A stretch of 64,000 nucleotides of DNA from Paraburkholderia sp. IMGN_8 (GCF_038050405.1 NZ_CP150901.1:4216001-4280000), one strand, 5' to 3'. Numbered from the stretch's first letter, positions 15,447 to 25,540 are shown. Translations and numbers: made by a program. Notes: generated by a model from the sequence alone, not told the origin.

Positions 15447-17102
15447 ATGCGGAACAGGAAAGAATCCGGCGGCCTAGTCGTCAAGGCTATCTCTGGAACT
15501 TACGTCGTACTTCTTGGATGGGACGTAGCGAAGGCCAATGAGGCCGGACTGCTCGGGATCGCCATTCAGCGAACCGACGAAACCGAGAACGAAACGTATT
15601 GGCTTCGCGGGATGAAGATCTTTCCCGATGCAAAGCCTTTACCTCCCGGAGGCACTGCATCTAGCCTGGAGCAACCGTTTCAATCTTTTCAATGGGCGGA
15701 TTACTCCGCGAAGCCTGGTCGCAAGTACACGTACACGTTGACTGCAATGTACGGTTCGCCGGGAGCGCTGACGCCCGGGGCGTCGGTGACTATCCTGATC
15801 GAAACTGAACCTGAAGATAGCGGCGTCCACAGCGTCTACTTCAATCGAGGAGCGATTGCCTCTCAGGAATATGCGCGCCGTTTCCAGGATAGGGCGCCAA
15901 ACGAGGTTGGTCAAGCTGCGTACGACTGGTTATCCCGTGGCTTATTTGAGGCAATTACCGGTTTCATAGCGAAGGCAACCGACGGAACGTTCGGCATCCG
16001 GGTAGCGATGTACGAGTTTCAGTGGGCCGGCGTGCTTCAGGCGCTGAAGTCGGCTGCTGATCGAGGCGCCAACGTTCAAGTGGTCTACGACGCGATCAAC
16101 AACGCTAAAGAAGATCCGGTCCGCAGGAATGACGAGGCCATTGATGGAGCCAACATCAGGGCGCTGTGTCGCGGGTTCACAAATGGCCGAATCATGCACA
16201 ACAAGTTCATTGTGTTACTGAAAGATGAGAAGCCAGTTGAAGTGTTGACCGGCTCTACCAACTGGACGGAAAACGGGATCTTCGGCCACCTCAATTGCGC
16301 TCACGTCGTCAGTGATCCAGCTGTGTCACGGGCATACCTCGATTACTGGACCCAACTGTCGGAAAACCCGGATACGGCCGTTATGCGCTCATGGGATGAT
16401 GACAACGCGCCAGCGCCGAGCAACCCTCCGGAGGATGGTGTTTCAAAGGTCTTTTCGCCACAGAAGGGTGTCGCAACGCTCCAAAGATACTCCCAGATCG
16501 CCGGTTCCGCGAATGGTGCGCTATTTATGACGTTCGCCTTTGGAATGAATCAGGATTTCCTGAAATTATACAAGCAGGATGGCGAGGTCTTGCGGTTCGC
16601 TCTGATGGATAAAGAAGGTGCCGGCCGCAATCTCGATCAAGCCAAGCAAGATATCGAGTCGCTTCGTGCGGTCAAAAGCACAGTTGTAGCAATAGGTCAA
16701 AACGTCACGTTGAACCGCTTCGATCGCTGGTTGAAAGAGCGCGATGGATTGCCATCCGGCGAATTTGTGCGCTGGGTGCATACCAAGTTCATGCTTGTCG
16801 ACCCTTTATCTGATGATCCCATCGTAGTGACGGGGTCGGGAAATTTCAGCGCAGACAGTGTTGAAAGCAATCATGAAAATATGCTGGTGATTAGAGGGAG
16901 TCAACGAGTAGCTGACATTTACCTGACCGAATTTATGCGGCAGTTCTCCAGTTACGCGTTTCGCGATGCCGTGTTCGATGCAATAAGTGCTGGTAACAAG
17001 GAGTTCCAGCCTCAGTTTTTGGCCACCGACTCGATGTGGATCAATCGGTATTCAGAGTCGGGTTCTGCAGGCGCACTGCGAAGGGCGTACTTTTCGAAAT
17101 AG
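15447..17102 (+). CDS. Phospholipase D-like protein with two HxK motifs
   Basis: 551 residues from the ATG at 15447 (GAGAGGG upstream; 15429 is an alternative). Residues 1-130 resemble a fibronectin/Ig-like beta domain (RKYTYTLTAMYGSPGA). Two PLD active-site motifs follow: MHNKF (His251, Lys253) with GSTNW, and VHTKF (His445, Lys447) with GSGNFS. Both are followed by the expected Gly-Ser-x-Asn. It should act as a two-motif phosphodiesterase on phospholipid or nucleic acid. No signal peptide. Confidence 0.85.
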   Translation: MRNRKESGGLVVKAISGTYVVLLGWDVAKANEAGLLGIAIQRTDETENETYWLRGMKIFPDAKPLPPGGTASSLEQPFQSFQWADYSAKPGRKYTYTLTAMYGSPGALTPGASVTILIETEPEDSGVHSVYFNRGAIASQEYARRFQDRAPNEVGQAAYDWLSRGLFEAITGFIAKATDGTFGIRVAMYEFQWAGVLQALKSAADRGANVQVVYDAINNAKEDPVRRNDEAIDGANIRALCRGFTNGRIMHNKFIVLLKDEKPVEVLTGSTNWTENGIFGHLNCAHVVSDPAVSRAYLDYWTQLSENPDTAVMRSWDDDNAPAPSNPPEDGVSKVFSPQKGVATLQRYSQIAGSANGALFMTFAFGMNQDFLKLYKQDGEVLRFALMDKEGAGRNLDQAKQDIESLRAVKSTVVAIGQNVTLNRFDRWLKERDGLPSGEFVRWVHTKFMLVDPLSDDPIVVTGSGNFSADSVESNHENMLVIRGSQRVADIYLTEFMRQFSSYAFRDAVFDAISAGNKEFQPQFLATDSMWINRYSESGSAGALRRAYFSK

Positions 17103-17149
17103 CGCAGAGCTCGCTGTGAGCACAGAATTGTTACCACAAGGAGGCTACG

Positions 17150-17707
17150 ATGGCCCCGACCCGCATCATGTTCATTCGTCACGCAGAGAAGCCGGGGCAC
17201 GGCGTCGCATCAGGGGTCGACTCAAACGGCATGGCTGACCCGAAGAGTTTGACTCCCCGGGGATGGCAGAGGGCAGGTGCCTTGGTTCGGTACTTTTCCC
17301 CGCTTCGCGAAACGGAGCCTGTCGCCACCATCAAACCGAGCACGATATTCGCAGCAGGGATTGATATGGGCGATCCCAGCCGACGCCCGATTGAGACTGT
17401 AACGCCTCTCTTCGAGTTCTTAAAGTCACAGGGACCGATCGAGCTGATTACACAACATCTGAAGGCAGACCACCAGGCGCTGGTCGATGATGTGCTTTCG
17501 CGTGAGGGGGTGGTGCTCGTCGCATGGGAGCATAGGGAGATTCCAGCGTTGATCTCTCTTCTTCCGAACAGGCCGAAAACACCAGAATCATGGCCAGGCG
17601 ATCGATTCGACGTGACATGGCTATTCGACAATACCCCCGATGGGTGGACGTTTAGCCAAATGCCGCAACTTCTGCTGGCAGGAGACACGACCGAGCCGAT
17701 TTTGTGA
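17150..17707 (+). CDS. Histidine phosphatase superfamily protein
   Basis: 185 residues starting MAPTRIMFIRHAEKPGHG: the RHAE motif (RHG-type catalytic His) is at residues 10-13. The second His is in LVAWEHREIPAL. The enzyme should be a phosphohistidine-type phosphatase. AAGGAGGCTACG provides a strong ribosome-binding site, 48 bases after the PLD stop, so the two are probably cotranscribed. Confidence 0.85.
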   Translation: MAPTRIMFIRHAEKPGHGVASGVDSNGMADPKSLTPRGWQRAGALVRYFSPLRETEPVATIKPSTIFAAGIDMGDPSRRPIETVTPLFEFLKSQGPIELITQHLKADHQALVDDVLSREGVVLVAWEHREIPALISLLPNRPKTPESWPGDRFDVTWLFDNTPDGWTFSQMPQLLLAGDTTEPIL

Positions 17708-18311
17708 GCGACGCGCACGCGGGCGCGTGAAGCACGCCAGCCAATCAACCAACGCCAGATATTGAAAATGTCACGAAACACCTCTATGCCAAGGACAGAG
17801 GTCGCACGCTCGGTAGCTAAAAAAACTCTGGCAGGCACGACAGCAGAACCACGGCCTTTAAGCGTTCCGTTGGGTACAGGTGTAGCGACTCACGCATATG
17901 AGCAAGTCTCAATCTCAAACACAGGAGCGAGCCATGGGCGACCTACTTTTTGACCACGTCGTGGTACTTATGCTGGAGAACCGATCCTTCGATCATCTGT
18001 TCGGCTATCTCGGGAAGGGGGAGGGTGTCGGCGGCCTTTCTCCAGAGGCGACGACCAACTACCTTCAGCCGGGGAAAGCAACCACGACCGCATTTCACGT
18101 GCGTAAAGGCGGAGATTTCACAGCTGTGGGCGGTGGCCCCTCGCACTCCCTGAAACAGACAAACGAACAGCTATTCGGAAAGACTGACGTAGGCGTCAAT
18201 GCGAAGGCGGCCGACGCGACACTCGACGGCTTTGTGGCGTCTTTCCGAGCCACGCTGGCGCATGACCTGAAGCGTGAGCCAACGGAAAGCGAACTGCAGC
18301 AGGTAATGAAT

Positions 18312-18314
18312 TGC
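18312..18314. repeat. Target-site duplication TGC, left copy
   Basis: TGC at 18312-18314 is repeated at 19685-19687, directly outside the two ends of the IS3-family element. A 3-bp duplication is normal for this family. Confidence 0.85.
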
Positions 18315-18367
18315 TGAAGTTGACCCGCCGAAACGGACACCTATCCTTTTGAGAAGGAGGTGCCGTG

Positions 18368-18682
18368 ATGAGAAAGCATCGCACGCCGTACCCGGCGGAA
18401 TTCCGCGCGCAAATGGTGGAGCTTGTGAAGGCGGGGCGCACGCCTGAGGAGCTTTCGCGCGAGTTCGAGCCCACCGCGCAGACGATCATCAATTGGGTGG
18501 CGCAAGCCGATCGTGACGCGGGAGTGCGTCAGGACGGGCTGACCACGGCCGAGCGGCAGGAACTCACGAGGCTGCGCCGCGAGAACCGGCAACTGAAGAC
18601 GGAGCGCGATATTCTCTCTCACGCGGCCGCCTGGTTCGCCCGCGAGACCGGGGCCGTACCGCCGAAGGGTACGGATTCATGA
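18368..18682 (+). CDS. IS3-family OrfA (HTH) protein
   Basis: 104 residues, MRKHRTPYPAEFRAQMVELV..., with the IS3 OrfA helix-turn-helix (GRTPEELSREFEPTAQTIINWV) and the leucine-zipper-like LTRLRRENRQLKTERDIL. It binds the IS ends as part of the transposase. The start follows GAGAAGGAGGTGCC. Its stop overlaps the orfB start. Confidence 0.9.
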   Translation: MRKHRTPYPAEFRAQMVELVKAGRTPEELSREFEPTAQTIINWVAQADRDAGVRQDGLTTAERQELTRLRRENRQLKTERDILSHAAAWFARETGAVPPKGTDS

Positions 18683-19632
18683 AGGCGAACCGGGCCCGCT
18701 GGCCCATTGCCACGATGGCGCGGCTGCTGCAGGTCTCCACCGGCGGCTACTACGCGTGGCTGGTGCGTAAACCGTCGAAGCAGGCATGCAGTGACGCGCA
18801 CCTGCTCGCACGCATCCGTACCTTGCATGCGAGTTCGCGTGGCACCTACGGGGCGCCGCGCATTCATGTGCAGCTCGCGCGTGCTGGTGTGCATGTGGGA
18901 CGCAAGCGCGTGGCGCGCCTGATGCGTATGGCGGGTCTGTGTGGCGCAAGCCGGCGGCACTGGAAGGTCACCACGCGTCAACGCGCGGGAGCGCGGCGCG
19001 CGCCCGATCTGGTGCGCCGGCACTTCAGTGCCGAAGCGCGCAACGTACTGTGGGTGGCGGACGCCACCTACGTGCCGACCGGTGAAGGGTTCCTGTATCT
19101 GGCGGTGGTGCTTGACGTGTTCAGTCAGCGCATCGTCGGCTGGGCGATGTCCAGTCACTTGTACACGGAACTGATGCTGCGTGCACTGGACATGGCGTTG
19201 CTGCAGCGGCGCCCTGAAGGCGTGATCCATCATTCCGATCAGGGGTGCCAATATACCTCTATCGCCTTCGGACGACGCTGCCGCGAGGCGGGCGTGCAGC
19301 CCTCGATGGGTACCGCAGGAGACTGCTTCGATAACGCGATGTGTGAATCGTTCTTCGGCACGCTCGAAGCGGAGTTGCTTACGCGCGAGCACTTCGACAC
19401 CCATGAGCAGGCCAGGCGCCGCCTCTTCTGGTTTCTGGAGAGCTGGTACAACGTACGCCGCCTGCATAGCAGCCTGGGCTACCGTTCACCGCTCGAATTC
19501 GAAGACCTGAACCCGACAAACCAGACCGTGTCGCCTTGCGGGTTGCCCACCGGCGGGCAGCGTCATGATCGTGAGAAGCGACCCGCCGCCCGCCCGTGGA
19601 CAACCCGCAGCTCAACGCTCAATGGAGGCTAA
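18679..19632 (+). CDS. IS3-family OrfB transposase (DDE)
   Basis: 317 residues with an N-terminal HTH_21-type region (ATMARLLQVSTGGYYAW) and an rve integrase core: WVADATY (first D), HHSDQGCQY (second D) and CESFFGTLEAEL (E). All catalytic residues are present. ATG overlaps the orfA stop (ATGA), so it may be made by reinitiation or by frameshifting. The C-terminus extends beyond the usual LEFEDLNP end to within the right terminal region. Confidence 0.9.
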   Translation: MKANRARWPIATMARLLQVSTGGYYAWLVRKPSKQACSDAHLLARIRTLHASSRGTYGAPRIHVQLARAGVHVGRKRVARLMRMAGLCGASRRHWKVTTRQRAGARRAPDLVRRHFSAEARNVLWVADATYVPTGEGFLYLAVVLDVFSQRIVGWAMSSHLYTELMLRALDMALLQRRPEGVIHHSDQGCQYTSIAFGRRCREAGVQPSMGTAGDCFDNAMCESFFGTLEAELLTREHFDTHEQARRRLFWFLESWYNVRRLHSSLGYRSPLEFEDLNPTNQTVSPCGLPTGGQRHDREKRPAARPWTTRSSTLNGG

Positions 19633-20849
19633 ATCACATTCAATCTCTGACTGCAAATCTGTCCGTCGAAACGGGTCAAGTTCATGCTTCGATCCAGTTC
19701 AACTGCCTGTCCTTTCTACGTTGGCCAAAGAATTTGTTCTATGTGACCACTGGTTTTCAGACGTTCCCGGGCCAACGGTCCCTAACCGCGCGTTTGTTCA
19801 TGCCGCAACGTCGCAAGGTTATACAGATAACGCGGGTTGGAAGCCGGAGCTCAACTGCGACACGATCTACGACCGGTTGAAATCGAGCGGCAAGAGTTGG
19901 CGTGTCTACTATCACGACCACAATGATGTTACGGAGCTGTATCCGGGGTTGGCAAAGACGGTCGGGAACAATGTGCTGTTTGACGAAAGCTTTTTGAGCG
20001 ATGTCGCCGGTGACAGACTGGCGAGCTACTCGTTCATCACGCCGGCTTTCATGAGCTCGCCGCAACAGCCGGTTAATAGCATGCACGCGCCGGCGGACGT
20101 CCGGCCGGCCGAGAAGCTGGTCGCAGACGTGTACACGGCCTTACAGGCTCACGAGGAGGTGTGGAAGAAAGCTCTCCTGATCATAGTTTTCGACGAGTGC
20201 GGTGGCTACTTCGACCATGTGAGACCACCAGCGACTGTCTCACCGGATGACATTCCTGGACATACTGACAAGCCTTACCTGGTTCCTTTTGACTTCCAGC
20301 GCCTCGGTCTTCGCGTGCCATGTATATTGGTTTCTCCCTGGTTCGAAGCACAGGTTGACTCGACGGAGTACAGCCACTCAACGATTCCCGGATCAGTAAT
20401 CGAAGCTTTTCAACTAGGTGACTTCCTGACAAAGCGCGACAAGGGCGCGGCGAAGCTAACACAAAAGTACCTGCTGGGCGGCGCCAGAAGACAGTGGCGC
20501 ACCCAAACTCCGACAGTGACCGTGCCGGTTCAGCCCCCAGCCATGGATCCGACGCAGCAGGAAATTCTGGAAGGGGCAGTGAATCTGGACCCTCATCCGG
20601 AGAACCGGAACAACTTGCGCACTCGGGATATCCGCGATCCGATGCAGGCGAAACAATTCGTTCAAACCCAAGTCGCCAAGCATCTTGAGCATTATTTTGC
20701 CTCGGCAGGCCAAGGGGACGCCGCCGAACATCTTGCAGCCGATCGTCAGCCGGCTTCGTCAACCGTCAGTGCCGCACGCATCAACGAACTCAAGCTTTCG
20801 AGTGGCAAACCGAGCCGCACTGACCCTCGTCCGTAGTGCGGTCAGGACA

Positions 20850-20939
20850 GCGTCTCGCAAAGCTTACTCATTGAAGCATGGCGATTAGAGCGCAACATCG
20901 AGCGGACTCACAGTTCGCTCGGTTATATGTCTGAGCGTG
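20850..20939 (+). mobile_element. IS3-type transposase C-terminal scrap
   Basis: The frame containing SLLIEAWRLERNIERTHSSLGYMSE matches the conserved end of IS3-family OrfB. Only ~30 codons remain, cut off where the IS66 fragment begins. It is unrelated to the intact IS3 copy upstream, which has SWYNVRRLHSSLGYRSP. Confidence 0.65.
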
Positions 20940-21173
20940 TGGCCAGACAAAACGGCCGCGTTCGAGCCGGTTGTACCAGAGCGCGAAGCCAGTGCGATCC
21001 CAGTAAAGAACCTTAACCTTCGAGCGATCGCGCCCGACAAACACGAACAGGTTATCCGAGGCTGGGTTCTGGGCAAGCAGAGGCTCGACGAGGTACGACA
21101 GGCCGTCGATTGCTTTGCGCAGGTCGACCGTATCGCGGCAGATGTGGGCTCGAACATCGGCTGCGATCAGCAC
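20940..21173 (-). pseudogene. tnpB: IS66 TnpB, truncated
   Basis: MLIAADVRAHICRDTVDLRK...FVFVGRDRSKVKVLYWDRTGF is the conserved body of IS66 TnpB (Orf2). The homology ends after RFVWP; the family normally continues ~30 residues. Its start overlaps the tnpA stop by 7 bases. Confidence 0.8.
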
Positions 21174-21583
21174 CGTATACCGCCGAGCTGTCCCAGCACG
21201 AAGCGCACGATGCGCCCGGCGTGAGCGCCGGTCAGTTCAATGCGAACTCCGGCGAGCGACAACATCACGCGATCACGTGAAGACGACCAAGCGTCCAGCA
21301 CCGGTGGCGGCGTCGGAGTGACTGGCGCGGCGTCCGGATGGGGGGCGATAAATGCAGCGTCTGGTGTGACCGCGAGCGGATGCGCCTCTGCTCTTTCCTC
21401 GCCCGAGAGCTTCTTGCGCCACAGGATGAAGGCACTGACAGCGAGCCCCTGCTCACGACAGAAACGTCGCGCGCCGACTCCGCTTGCTGTCCATGCCATG
21501 ACCATTTCGCGCCAGAATGCCTCGCCGTGCCGAGGGCGTCGCACGCCCGTCGGTACAGCTGTCTCCCCCGTTGCGTCGTCCAT
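21167..21583 (-). CDS. tnpA: IS66 TnpA
   Basis: 138 residues with RHGEAFWREMVMAWTASGVGARRF, EQGLAVSAFILWRKKL (helix-turn-helix) and the C-terminal VMLSLAGVRIELTGAHAGRIVRFVLGQL typical of IS66 TnpA. GGAG lies 9 bases before the ATG and is partly inside a hairpin (21592-21606). Confidence 0.75.
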   Translation of the reverse strand: MDDATGETAVPTGVRRPRHGEAFWREMVMAWTASGVGARRFCREQGLAVSAFILWRKKLSGEERAEAHPLAVTPDAAFIAPHPDAAPVTPTPPPVLDAWSSSRDRVMLSLAGVRIELTGAHAGRIVRFVLGQLGGIRC

Positions 21584-21591
21584 CGCATTGC

Positions 21592-21606
21592 TCCATCGTT
21601 ACGATG
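21592..21606 (-). promoter_or_regulatory. Hairpin at the IS66 tnpA ribosome-binding site
   Basis: CCATCG and CGATGG pair around a 3-base loop. On the minus strand the 3' arm supplies the first bases of the GGAG Shine-Dalgarno sequence of tnpA. Confidence 0.45.
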
Positions 21607-21804
21607 GCAACACCTTCGCACCGCGCTTACATTCGTTCAAGACGGGATGCGCTGACGGATACTTAGAGCTGCATGCCACAATGATCGACCATACGTACTA
21701 AGGCAGAGCTGCGGCGTACCATTCGATGCGAAACCGGTGCGTAACTCAGAACAGTGAACTCGTCTGTGGAGTCAAAATGTTGCGAGTTGCCAAGTTTCGG
21801 CCGT

Positions 21805-21897
21805 ATCCCCGACTGCAACGCCGAGCGGCGTCACAGTTCGCGAGGCTATCTGACGCACGAACAGTTCGTCCAAGCGCAGGACGCCCGGCAGCTTTAA
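21805..21897 (+). mobile_element. IS3-type transposase C-terminal scrap
   Basis: The frame DCNAERRHSSRGYLTHEQFVQAQ, ending in TAA at 21895, is the typical C-terminal end of an IS3-family OrfB. The rest of the element is absent. It marks another old insertion in this IS-rich stretch. Confidence 0.6.
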
Positions 21898-22540
21898 ACC
21901 TCGGACCGTGGCAGCGGACCGCACTGAAACGGTGGCAGGTCACGAATCTCTACCCCGGCTAGGGCAATAGGAAACCGCGTGCGGGTGCGTGCCGGGAGCG
22001 AAGGCAAGCACGACGGGAAAGTCCCCAAGCATCTGCTTAGATCGACTGTGTCACAAAGCAGCTCCCAATTTCGGCGGGCACAACGACCACCAAGGGTTCG
22101 TGACACCCGCAAACTGGTCAAAACGCCAGAGCCACCTGAATACTTTCACGATCACGGTGATCGCCACAGTCTCAGCAGGCTTCTGCCCAGATTAGGAAGC
22201 CGCTATCTGGGAGAATAAGATGCGTCACGCGCGACGTGCACTCCATATCACAGATAACGTGGCGGAAAAATACTGGCTGTTTGTCTGTTTCTCCCCCCAA
22301 AGCAAAAAAAGGCGGCGGGCAACAGTAGATTTCATTTGCTCCAGTGTGATAGCTGGTCTATGGTTTAAGGGCCCATCCGCGCGCTGCCCGACTCGGCCGA
22401 GCAAGCCATTTGCGTCGCAATAGCAATCAAGAATCGACGCTTGATTATCTGCTACCCCCTGGCTTCGGTCGTAACCTGGAAAGTGCCTCCTCTTGGGGTC
22501 TTCCGCATTTCCCTCACCGAATGTATGGGGGCTCACACCC
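21898..22540. other. Intergenic, no gene seen
   Basis: About 640 bases between the IS scraps and the CHAT operon. Short frames here have poor codon use and no family match. The promoter of the CHAT operon must lie in its right part. Confidence 0.5.
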
Positions 22541-25540
22541 ATGCAACAAATAAGCTATCGACAGGACGTTGCTTTGTGGAGGCAGCGTCACTCTGAAACA
22601 CAAGCAGCCGCGTCTCAGTGGCCGATTGTTATCAAAGGCTGGGAGAAGCTCGCAAACGATGCGCGTGGCTTTGCTGATCCTACATCTCGCCTGACCGCCA
22701 TCCTAATGCTCGCTGACGCGTATCGCGAATATTACGAGACTAGCCCGGATACCAGTCTGCTGGAAAAAGCCAAAAGACTTCTGCTTGACACCGCTTTGCC
22801 GCTCTCCGCAAGCATCGGTGATCCGCACCTCCGAACCAGCGTGGACTTGGAGTTGGGTTCGATATACCTTTCCCTGTACGAGAACAACAGGGACTCTGAG
22901 CACGCAGTCCAAGCCGACGGTTGTTTCATCAAGACAATTTCCGCAATCAGCAAGGGCGCGCGGTTGTGGGACATTGTCCATCACAACCGTGGCAACCTTT
23001 TCGCTCTCCGCTATGTCGTGACAGGAAACAATGCCGACTTTGATACTGCATTGTCCTGCTACAAAGCCGCACTGCAGGTGCGCGAGCACGATCCACACTC
23101 CGTCCGACTGTGCCGGACTTTGAACGGCTTAGCCGGGCTTTACGAACAACACTACCGATTTACGGGGAGGGCAAGCGATTCCCTGGAGGCAGAGGAATTC
23201 TACGAAAGGATCCTACTCGTCCTCGACCAGCACTATCCGGCCCTCGCGGCAACCGCTCACTCAAATCTTGGCAATCTTCTCTCGGCTCGGTACAACTTGA
23301 CGCAAGAACAGGCGGATGCGCTCGCAGCCGACGAACACTACAAGTCCGCCCTTGAATCGGTGTCATTTCTGGAAAGTCCCGACCTGTGGGCCACAGTTCA
23401 ATCGAACCGTGGCACGCTCTGGGCAACGGTTTACTACATTTACTCGGCCGTCAACGGCGAGAAGGCGTTCCAGAGCGCGTTGGAGTGCCTGAACGCAGCG
23501 CTCGATGTCATTCAAAAAGAGGCCGCTCCACATTTTTGGGCGACCGTACATCAGGAACTCGGACAAATCTATGTCCGCCATTTCGAAAGCACCGGCAGCG
23601 AGGACGATGCGAAGGATGCGCTGACGCATATTCGGAAGGCACTGCGAGTCTGTCGGCGCCGCGACGTGCCTACACTCTGGGCCACGCTGCACCAAGACGC
23701 GGGAATTCTTGCCGCTTTATCCTTCCGAAAATACGGCCCGGCAGTTGACGCACGCCGCGCCGACCGGCATTTCTCGCTGGTGCTGGCATCCACCTCCTTG
23801 CCCGATTCTTACCTAGTGAGCGCCGGCGCCGAATTGATGAGGTTGCGCATCTCGACGGCGAATTGGCAGGGCGTTTTAGAAGCCCATTCCCGCATCGGGT
23901 CGATGATTGAGACACTCACGCAGGTTCAGATCTTTCTGGAAACTGATGAGGAGTGGCTCCGACACGCCCAAGGCGTGTCTGCCATGGCCGGCTACGCATG
24001 CGCGCATCTTGATCGACCGCTTGACGCCGTTCGGTACGTCGAGCAGGGACTAGCGCGACGCATCGCTGTCGCGTTCGGTACAGATCGCGTGCTCCTCGAG
24101 ACTACTGTTAAGCGCAACCACCTCGCTCAGTACACCGCGCTCAACGAAGCGGCGATGCTGCTTCGGGATGCAAGCCGCACTTCGTCAGGCCAAGTGAGTC
24201 TGAGTCTGTCTCAAACAATCGAGCGGCGAATGGAGAGCCGTGGCTGTCGGTTGAAGTTTGACGAACTCGTGAACTCCATCCGTCGCATACCTGGTTGTGA
24301 CGGTCTTTTCCACGGAAGCGGTATCGAAGAGCTAGCTGCTGTGGTCGAGCCGAGAGAAGCCTTAGTCTATCTTGTCACGATGTCACCCGGAACCATCGCG
24401 CTTGTCGTGACAAAAAGTTCAGACGAGATCTCCGTTAAAGCTGTTCCCGCTGAGGCCCTCGACGCCAAAGCGATTGATGAACTCCTTACCGGGCCCGAAG
24501 ATGGCGAATCGCTAGGCGGCTACCTTGCAGGTCAACTACTTGACAACAATCGGGATCGGCCGCCCGAGTCATTTCTAAATGCGGTGAATTCCAGCCTGTC
24601 TCTTTTCGGAACCCGTCTGATTCAACCAATATTGTCGCATCTGAACGGACACGACATCTGTCGCATCGTTCTACTTCCCGGTGGGCGCGCAAAGCTTTTG
24701 CCCTTTCACGCAGCATACCTTCCTGAAAATGACGGTCACACCACGTTACTCGACAAGCTCGACGTCATTTTCGCACCCTCCGCTCGCTCGTTGATACAGG
24801 CACGCCCGCTGAGTGCAGCTCGACCGGACTTGCCGAAGTACCTCGGCGCAGTCAGCAATCCTGCTCCAACCCACCAACAGTTACGCTTCGCGAACATTGA
24901 AGTGAGAGAAATCGCACCCCTCTTCCCGGCGAGTGAGTGCCTGTCCGGTCCGAACGCAAAAAAGGCCGCCGTATTGAGGCTGATGCAAGATTGCACCCAC
25001 CTTCACTTCGCTTGTCATGGCGTCTTCAATCTGGAGGCACCCCTGATGTCCTATCTGGCTTTGGCTGGGGAGGAGCTCACGCTAGGTGAGCTTGCCCGGG
25101 TTTCTCCCCTACGCGCGGTGCGACTCGTCGTACTCTCGGCCTGTCGCACTGGCATCTCGCACGACCGAAAGCTACCAGACGAACCGACAGGCATCGCCAC
25201 CGGCTTCCTGGAAGCTGGAGCACCGACAATCGTTGCGACACTTTGGCCAGTCGACGATGTTCCCACGACGTTTCTGATACTCGATTTTTACAGACGGCTC
25301 TTCGCGAACGATGCGAACTGCCCACCCGCGCGCGCTTTGCGGGAAGCACAGTGCTGGCTTCGTGACGTCAACGCCGACGCAATGTGCAAAGAATTAAAAA
25401 GACTAATGGTTAAGGAGCAAGACCCTGATACTTACGCAACGTTATCTGATACGTATCGATACCTCTACGGACTATCACCCGAAGCGCGCCCTTTTTCCCA
25501 TCCGTACTTTTGGGCGCCATTCACCCTCACCGGGGCATAG
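22541..25540 (+). CDS. TPR-repeat protein with C-terminal CHAT (caspase-like) protease domain
   Basis: 999 residues from the ATG at 22541 (an in-frame TTG at 22493 is possible). Residues ~50-460 are tetratricopeptide-like helical repeats (ADAYREYYE, LNGLAGLYEQHY, VHQELGQIYVRHFE). The last ~250 residues are a CHAT domain: HFACHGVF with His826, LVVLSACRTG with Cys868, and the following PTIVATLWPVDD. Both catalytic residues of the caspase-like dyad are present. It is probably a cytoplasmic protease activated through its repeats. It heads a three-gene operon with a second CHAT-like protein and a lipase. Confidence 0.9.
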   Translation: MQQISYRQDVALWRQRHSETQAAASQWPIVIKGWEKLANDARGFADPTSRLTAILMLADAYREYYETSPDTSLLEKAKRLLLDTALPLSASIGDPHLRTSVDLELGSIYLSLYENNRDSEHAVQADGCFIKTISAISKGARLWDIVHHNRGNLFALRYVVTGNNADFDTALSCYKAALQVREHDPHSVRLCRTLNGLAGLYEQHYRFTGRASDSLEAEEFYERILLVLDQHYPALAATAHSNLGNLLSARYNLTQEQADALAADEHYKSALESVSFLESPDLWATVQSNRGTLWATVYYIYSAVNGEKAFQSALECLNAALDVIQKEAAPHFWATVHQELGQIYVRHFESTGSEDDAKDALTHIRKALRVCRRRDVPTLWATLHQDAGILAALSFRKYGPAVDARRADRHFSLVLASTSLPDSYLVSAGAELMRLRISTANWQGVLEAHSRIGSMIETLTQVQIFLETDEEWLRHAQGVSAMAGYACAHLDRPLDAVRYVEQGLARRIAVAFGTDRVLLETTVKRNHLAQYTALNEAAMLLRDASRTSSGQVSLSLSQTIERRMESRGCRLKFDELVNSIRRIPGCDGLFHGSGIEELAAVVEPREALVYLVTMSPGTIALVVTKSSDEISVKAVPAEALDAKAIDELLTGPEDGESLGGYLAGQLLDNNRDRPPESFLNAVNSSLSLFGTRLIQPILSHLNGHDICRIVLLPGGRAKLLPFHAAYLPENDGHTTLLDKLDVIFAPSARSLIQARPLSAARPDLPKYLGAVSNPAPTHQQLRFANIEVREIAPLFPASECLSGPNAKKAAVLRLMQDCTHLHFACHGVFNLEAPLMSYLALAGEELTLGELARVSPLRAVRLVVLSACRTGISHDRKLPDEPTGIATGFLEAGAPTIVATLWPVDDVPTTFLILDFYRRLFANDANCPPARALREAQCWLRDVNADAMCKELKRLMVKEQDPDTYATLSDTYRYLYGLSPEARPFSHPYFWAPFTLTGA

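Larger units (their letters stand above)
18315..19684 (+). mobile_element. Complete IS3-family insertion sequence, 1370 bp
   Basis: The left end (TGAAGTTGACCCGCCGAAAC) and the reverse complement of the right end (TGAACTTGACCCGTTTCGAC) form imperfect terminal inverted repeats. Inside are orfA and orfB of an IS3-type transposase. TGC duplications flank it. It interrupts a phospholipase C-like gene. I do not assign a subgroup name. Confidence 0.9.
17934..20836 (+). pseudogene. Phospholipase C/phosphoesterase-family gene split by an IS3 element
   Basis: The 5' part (17934-18314; GGAG 6 bases before the ATG) has DHVVVLMLENRSFDHLFGYL, the opening motif of the phosphoesterase/phospholipase C family. 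The 3' part (19688-20836) continues with FDPVQLPVLSTLAKEF, PGPTVPNRAF, and FDECGGYFDHVRPP. Removing the IS (18315-19684) and one copy of its 3-bp target duplication restores one frame, QQVMNC-FDPVQLP, of ~509 residues. No other lesion is visible, so the insertion is probably recent. The intact enzyme would cleave phosphodiester/phospholipid substrates; with the IS in place the first part ends at a TGA inside the element. Confidence 0.9.
20940..21630 (-). mobile_element. IS66-family left part: tnpA complete, tnpB truncated
   Basis: On the minus strand the element starts with GTAAGCGCGGTGCGAAGG at 21630, continues through tnpA and most of tnpB, and is cut at ~20940 after RGRFVWP. The tnpC transposase and the right end are missing, so it cannot move by itself. 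Confidence 0.8.

Noticed and set aside
17768..17953. 61-codon frame before the phospholipase C-like gene
   Set aside because: It overlaps the true start (17934, with GGAG) and has no ribosome-binding site or recognisable domain.
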